Origin: an uncultured Lachnospiraceae bacterium
GTDB lineage: Bacteria; Bacillota; Clostridia; Lachnospirales; Lachnospiraceae
Assembly (NCBI GenBank): GCA_947589055.1
Contig: CANPZL010000006.1
Location: 1 to 64,000 of the forward strand
DNA length: 64,000 nt
Reading direction: 5' to 3'
A model generated the notes under the pieces. That model was not told the origin of the DNA. It worked only from the letters and a program-made list of their open reading frames with translations, and did no database searches. Numbering within the stretch: the first letter of the stretch is position 1; each line of letters opens with the position of its first letter. Positions 61,507-64,000 of the stretch are shown piece by piece. The position numbers were made by a program, and so were the translations under genes.

Positions 61507-62429
61507 AATGACCACCTCTTTCTCTCATGGAGCTTTAAGAGCTGCCCCACTACCTTACGCATTTCAGAACGTGGCACGATTTGATCTACAAATCCGTGAG
61601 ATTCCAGATATTCTGCACTTTGAAAGCCTTCCGGCAGCTTCTGCCCGATGGTTTGCTCGATCACTCTCGGTCCCGCAAACCCGATCAATGCCCCCGGCTC
61701 AGCCAGTGTAATATCTCCTAAGGTGGCGAAACTGGCGCTGACGCCTCCGGTAGTAGGATGGGTCAGGCAGACTATATACAAACCGCCATGCTCACTAAAC
61801 CGCTGTACGGCGGCACTAGTCTTTGCCATCTGCATCAGGGAAAGGATCCCTTCCTGCATTCTGGCGCCTCCGCTGGCAGTAAACATAACTACCGGAAGCC
61901 GATTTTTATCCGCCACTTCAAATGCATGGGTTACCTTTTCTCCTACGGCGATTCCCATACTTCCCATTAGAAATTCACTGCCCATAACTGCGATCATTGC
62001 TTTCTGTCCGTATATCTCTCCCACTCCGATCAGGACACCTTCTTCCAGACCGGTCTTTTCCTGTAGCTTTAAGATTTTCTCCTCATAATCCGGGTAATCC
62101 AAAGGATTTACAAATGGCACCTTACATTTCAGTTTTCGGAAGGTTCCCGGATCCACCATGCTCCGCATACGCCGTGCTGCCGAAATCTTATTATGCGCTC
62201 CGCACTCCGGACATACGCAAAGATTCTTTTTCATGATACCGGATGGGATTTCCGCCTTACATGAGGTACAAGTAATCATTTGTACGCTCCCATCCTCCTG
62301 CTTTTCTGTCCGTTCCTTTATAACAACCGGTTCAAAATCATCGGTAAATTCGGATGTCTCTTTACCGGAATGTTTCAACACTGTGGCATACTTTGCTAAT
62401 TCTGCCTTTGTCTTACCTAATAAACCCAT
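61503..62429 (-). CDS. accD: Acetyl-CoA carboxylase carboxyltransferase, beta subunit
   Basis: A 308-residue subunit with an N-terminal four-Cys zinc ribbon (CTSC and CPEC) and a crotonase-like domain (GSMGIAVGEKVTHAFE, FTASGGARMQEG, HPTTGGVSASFA). Together with accA it forms the alpha2-beta2 transferase. The frame is open 16 codons upstream (to 62477), but GGAGTGAGAGAA precedes the ATG at 62429. Its stop overlaps the accA start by four bases. A hairpin (62464-62516) lies between it and acpP. Confidence 0.95.
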   Translation of the reverse strand: MGLLGKTKAELAKYATVLKHSGKETSEFTDDFEPVVIKERTEKQEDGSVQMITCTSCKAEIPSGIMKKNLCVCPECGAHNKISAARRMRSMVDPGTFRKLKCKVPFVNPLDYPDYEEKILKLQEKTGLEEGVLIGVGEIYGQKAMIAVMGSEFLMGSMGIAVGEKVTHAFEVADKNRLPVVMFTASGGARMQEGILSLMQMAKTSAAVQRFSEHGGLYIVCLTHPTTGGVSASFATLGDITLAEPGALIGFAGPRVIEQTIGQKLPEGFQSAEYLESHGFVDQIVPRSEMRKVVGQLLKLHERKRWSL

Positions 62430-62463
62430 TTCTCTCACTCCAATTCTGCGATAGCTGTAAAAG

Positions 62464-62516
62464 AAACAGGCATACACAAATCAACCTGCTATGTACCGAT
62501 TCATATATACCTGTTT
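62464..62516 (-). terminator. Hairpin between acpP and accD, possible partial terminator
   Basis: On the minus strand an 11-bp stem (AAACAGG and TATA parts, one G-U pair) with a loop of about 31 bases is followed by TTTCTTTT. It lies 22 bases past the acpP stop and may lower read-through from acpP into the enzyme genes. Confidence 0.5.
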
Positions 62517-62537
62517 TCTTCAGCTAATGGACGTCTC

Positions 62538-62765
62538 TTACTCCTGATGAGCAGTAACGTAATCTACTAAATCCTTAACGGTCTTCATGTTTGGAAGATC
62601 TTCATCTGCAATTGCTACGCCGGTAGCCTCTTCGATTGCCATTCCCAATTCCACTGCGTCCAGAGAATCTGCACCGAGGTCATCTGTTAAGGATGCCTCC
62701 AACGTAATCTTGCTCTCATCACAGCTTAACGTATCTGCAATAACCGCTTTAATTGTCTCGAACAT
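62538..62765 (-). CDS. acpP: Acyl carrier protein
   Basis: A 75-residue acidic protein. The phosphopantetheine site is Ser 34 in [18 protein letters not shown]. It carries the growing acyl chain for the fab enzymes. It is first in the cluster, with a strong promoter (62829-62856) and AAAAGGAGATACTACT before the ATG, and a hairpin after it that could give it higher expression than the genes downstream. Confidence 0.97.
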   Translation of the reverse strand: MFETIKAVIADTLSCDESKITLEASLTDDLGADSLDAVELGMAIEEATGVAIADEDLPNMKTVKDLVDYVTAHQE

Positions 62766-62828
62766 AGTAGTATCTCCTTTTCTTATTTTCCTTTTTAGTT
62801 AAAAAATTTTAATATTTAACCAAATATT

Positions 62829-62856
62829 ATTGTATCAATTATTCCCTGTTTGTCAA
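62829..62856 (-). promoter_or_regulatory. Promoter of acpP and the fab cluster
   Basis: On the minus strand TTGACA and TACAAT with a 16-base spacer, 64 bases before the acpP ATG; near-consensus. Confidence 0.8.
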
Positions 62857-63010
62857 CCGATTTATACCAGTTTTACAACATTTTAACAACATTTTTTTCG
62901 CCTTTTTCATTTGGTTGCATACTGTTTACAATTTGTTCAAAATATATCAATGATTTCTCTAAGTTCCCTCTTGACAATTTACATGGCACACTTTACCATA
63001 GAGAATAGTG

Positions 63011-63031
63011 ATGTAGTTTTTGAAACTACAT
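63011..63031. promoter_or_regulatory. ATGTAGTTT-N3-AAACTACAT palindrome, probable MarR/FabT-like operator
   Basis: A perfect 9-3-9 inverted repeat with the same GTAGTTT-N3-AAACTAC core as 55599-55619. It ends seven bases before TATAAT (63039) of the plus-strand acyl-CoA synthetase, so it covers its -35 region, and is about 155 bases upstream of the acpP -35. Confidence 0.7.
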
Positions 63032-63116
63032 GAAAAATTATAATAAACCATCATTGCTAGACAAAAAAACAATTTATCCGATATTTTTTGATAGCATTTG
63101 AGAAAGGAAGAAATAT

Positions 63117-64000
63117 ATGGAACATTCCACATTACGTCGGGAAACCGGAATTGCCGGGAAATTCATTTCAACTGCAAAAGATGAAAACGGAATCCTGAGC
63201 CAAATCGAATTTCATGATGATGCTCACTTTAATTTTGCATATGATGTTGTTGATGTATTAGGGCGTACAAAGCCGGATAAGCTGGCAATGCTTCACATCG
63301 CAGGCGACGGAAAGGAACGCCGGATCACATTCCGGGATATGATGATCTATTCCAATAAGGCGGCTAATTATTTTCAGTATCTTGGCATTAAACGGGGCGA
63401 CCGGGTGATGCTGGTGCTAAAACGACACTATCAGTTCTGGTTTGCAATCCTGGCTCTGCACAAGATCGGTGCCATTGCGATTCCGGCAACGAATCTTCTG
63501 GTGAAGAAGGATTTTGAATACCGGTTTAAGGCAGGTAAGATTGACGCCGTGCTTTGTACCGCAGACGGTAAGGTAGCAAATGAGGTAGAACGGGCTTCCA
63601 GGACCTATGACGGTCTGAAGGCTAAGATCATGGTTGGAAATACTACATTAAAAGGCTGGCATAACTTTAACCGGGATCTTCGTTTCTTTTCGACTGATTT
63701 CAAAAAGCCCAAAAATGCGGCGGGCGGAGAAGATCCTATGCTGATGTTCTTTACCTCCGGCACGACCTCTTATCCTAAGATCGCAGTCCATAATTATAAA
63801 TATGCACTGGGACATTATATCACTGCAAAATACTGGCAGCAGGTAGATCCGGAAGGAATTCATTTTACGATCAGTGATACCGGCTGGGGCAAAGCCTTAT
63901 GGGGAAAGCTCTACGGTCAGTGGTTGTGCGAAGCGGCTGTATTCACCTATGATTTTGAAGAATTTTACGCCAGTGAAATCTTAAAAATGATTCAAAAATA
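63117..64000 (+). CDS. AMP-forming acyl-CoA synthetase, 3' end cut by window edge
   Basis: 294 codons are visible from ATG 63117 (AAAGGAAGAAATAT before it) and the frame is open at the right edge. It belongs to the AMP-binding (ANL) superfamily, acetyl/medium-chain acyl-CoA synthetase branch: the P-loop-like MFFTSGTTSYPK lies near residue 211, preceded by GDRVMLVLKRHYQFWFAILA and followed by FTISDTGWGKALWG. It should activate a carboxylic acid with ATP and CoA. Placement beside the fab cluster and the shared palindrome suggest a role in fatty acid uptake or recycling, but the acid is unknown and the C-terminal half is missing from view. Confidence 0.88.
   Translation, partial: MEHSTLRRETGIAGKFISTAKDENGILSQIEFHDDAHFNFAYDVVDVLGRTKPDKLAMLHIAGDGKERRITFRDMMIYSNKAANYFQYLGIKRGDRVMLVLKRHYQFWFAILALHKIGAIAIPATNLLVKKDFEYRFKAGKIDAVLCTADGKVANEVERASRTYDGLKAKIMVGNTTLKGWHNFNRDLRFFSTDFKKPKNAAGGEDPMLMFFTSGTTSYPKIAVHNYKYALGHYITAKYWQQVDPEGIHFTISDTGWGKALWGKLYGQWLCEAAVFTYDFEEFYASEILKMIQK

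Larger units (their letters stand above)
62766..63116. other. Divergent control region between acpP and the acyl-CoA synthetase
   Basis: 351 bases without a gene. It holds the acpP leader and promoter (62829-62856), a very A+T-rich middle part with no further clear signal, and, nearer the right side, the palindrome 63011-63031 and TATAAT at 63039-63044 read toward the plus strand. Confidence 0.6.

Noticed and set aside
1..64000. CRISPR arrays, tRNA or rRNA genes, phage or insertion sequences
   Set aside because: No regularly spaced repeats, tRNA-like cloverleaf, rRNA stretch, transposase or integrase was recognised by reading; a covariance-model scan could still find a small RNA.

Overview
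The window looks like a chromosomal segment of a low-to-moderate G+C, Gram-positive anaerobe of the Clostridia, most likely a gut Lachnospiraceae. The basis is: strong GGAGG-type ribosome binding sites, pyruvate phosphate dikinase, a four-subunit pyruvate:ferredoxin oxidoreductase, ferredoxin-type aldo/keto reductase, an [FeFe]-hydrogenase-like sensor, FabK as enoyl reductase, a MarR-type fatty acid regulator and several proteins of families common in Lachnospiraceae. No rRNA, tRNA, CRISPR array, transposase or phage gene was seen. About 53 protein genes are present; the first and last are cut by the window edges.

Layout. 1-6000: a cache/GGDEF/EAL protein, an XRE regulator, a purine permease and a cytoplasmic [FeFe]-hydrogenase-like/chemoreceptor fusion. 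6133-14951: two MATE transporters, an aldo/keto reductase, a binding-lipoprotein/diguanylate cyclase pair, an unusual sirtuin and a small membrane protein. 15177-18921: a two-gene phosphorelay (hybrid kinase plus double-receiver protein), where the kinase has an in-frame stop just upstream of its first usable start. 19158-24204: two self-regulated ABC-2 exporter cassettes (LytTR/DUF3021-controlled on the minus strand, GntR-controlled and more A+T-rich on the plus strand). 24428-36234: ppdK, an NlpC/P60 SH3 hydrolase, a PocR-domain chemoreceptor-like protein, then an M16 protease-era-recO-lipoprotein-glyS operon. 36520-42886: a lipoprotein serpin, metY-like gene, a DUF3877-like gene, and a copper module (copA with a possible internal copZ, and csoR with its operator inside its own promoter). 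43087-49280: porCDAB, a c-di-GMP phosphodiesterase and serS. 49507-54415: a helix-turn-helix protein, a transmembrane Ser/Thr kinase with leucine-rich repeats and a wall-anchored surface protein. 54527-62765: the type II fatty acid synthesis cluster acpP-accD-accA-fabK-fabD-fabG-fabF-fabZ-marR-fabH, and a divergent acyl-CoA synthetase running off the right edge.

The main regulatory signals are: a perfect GTAGTTT-N3-AAACTAC palindrome both before fabH and between acpP and the acyl-CoA synthetase (probable MarR operators); a 21-bp-period direct repeat before the LytTR-linked ABC genes; a GTACATT repeat over the GntR promoter; a 10-1-10 CsoR palindrome between the -35 and -10 of csoR; and a 22-bp element repeated about 56-60 bases before the helix-turn-helix gene and before the surface-protein gene. 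The signalling load is high (three c-di-GMP proteins, two soluble chemoreceptor-like proteins, a phosphorelay, a Ser/Thr kinase), as expected of a free-living, environment-sensing anaerobe.
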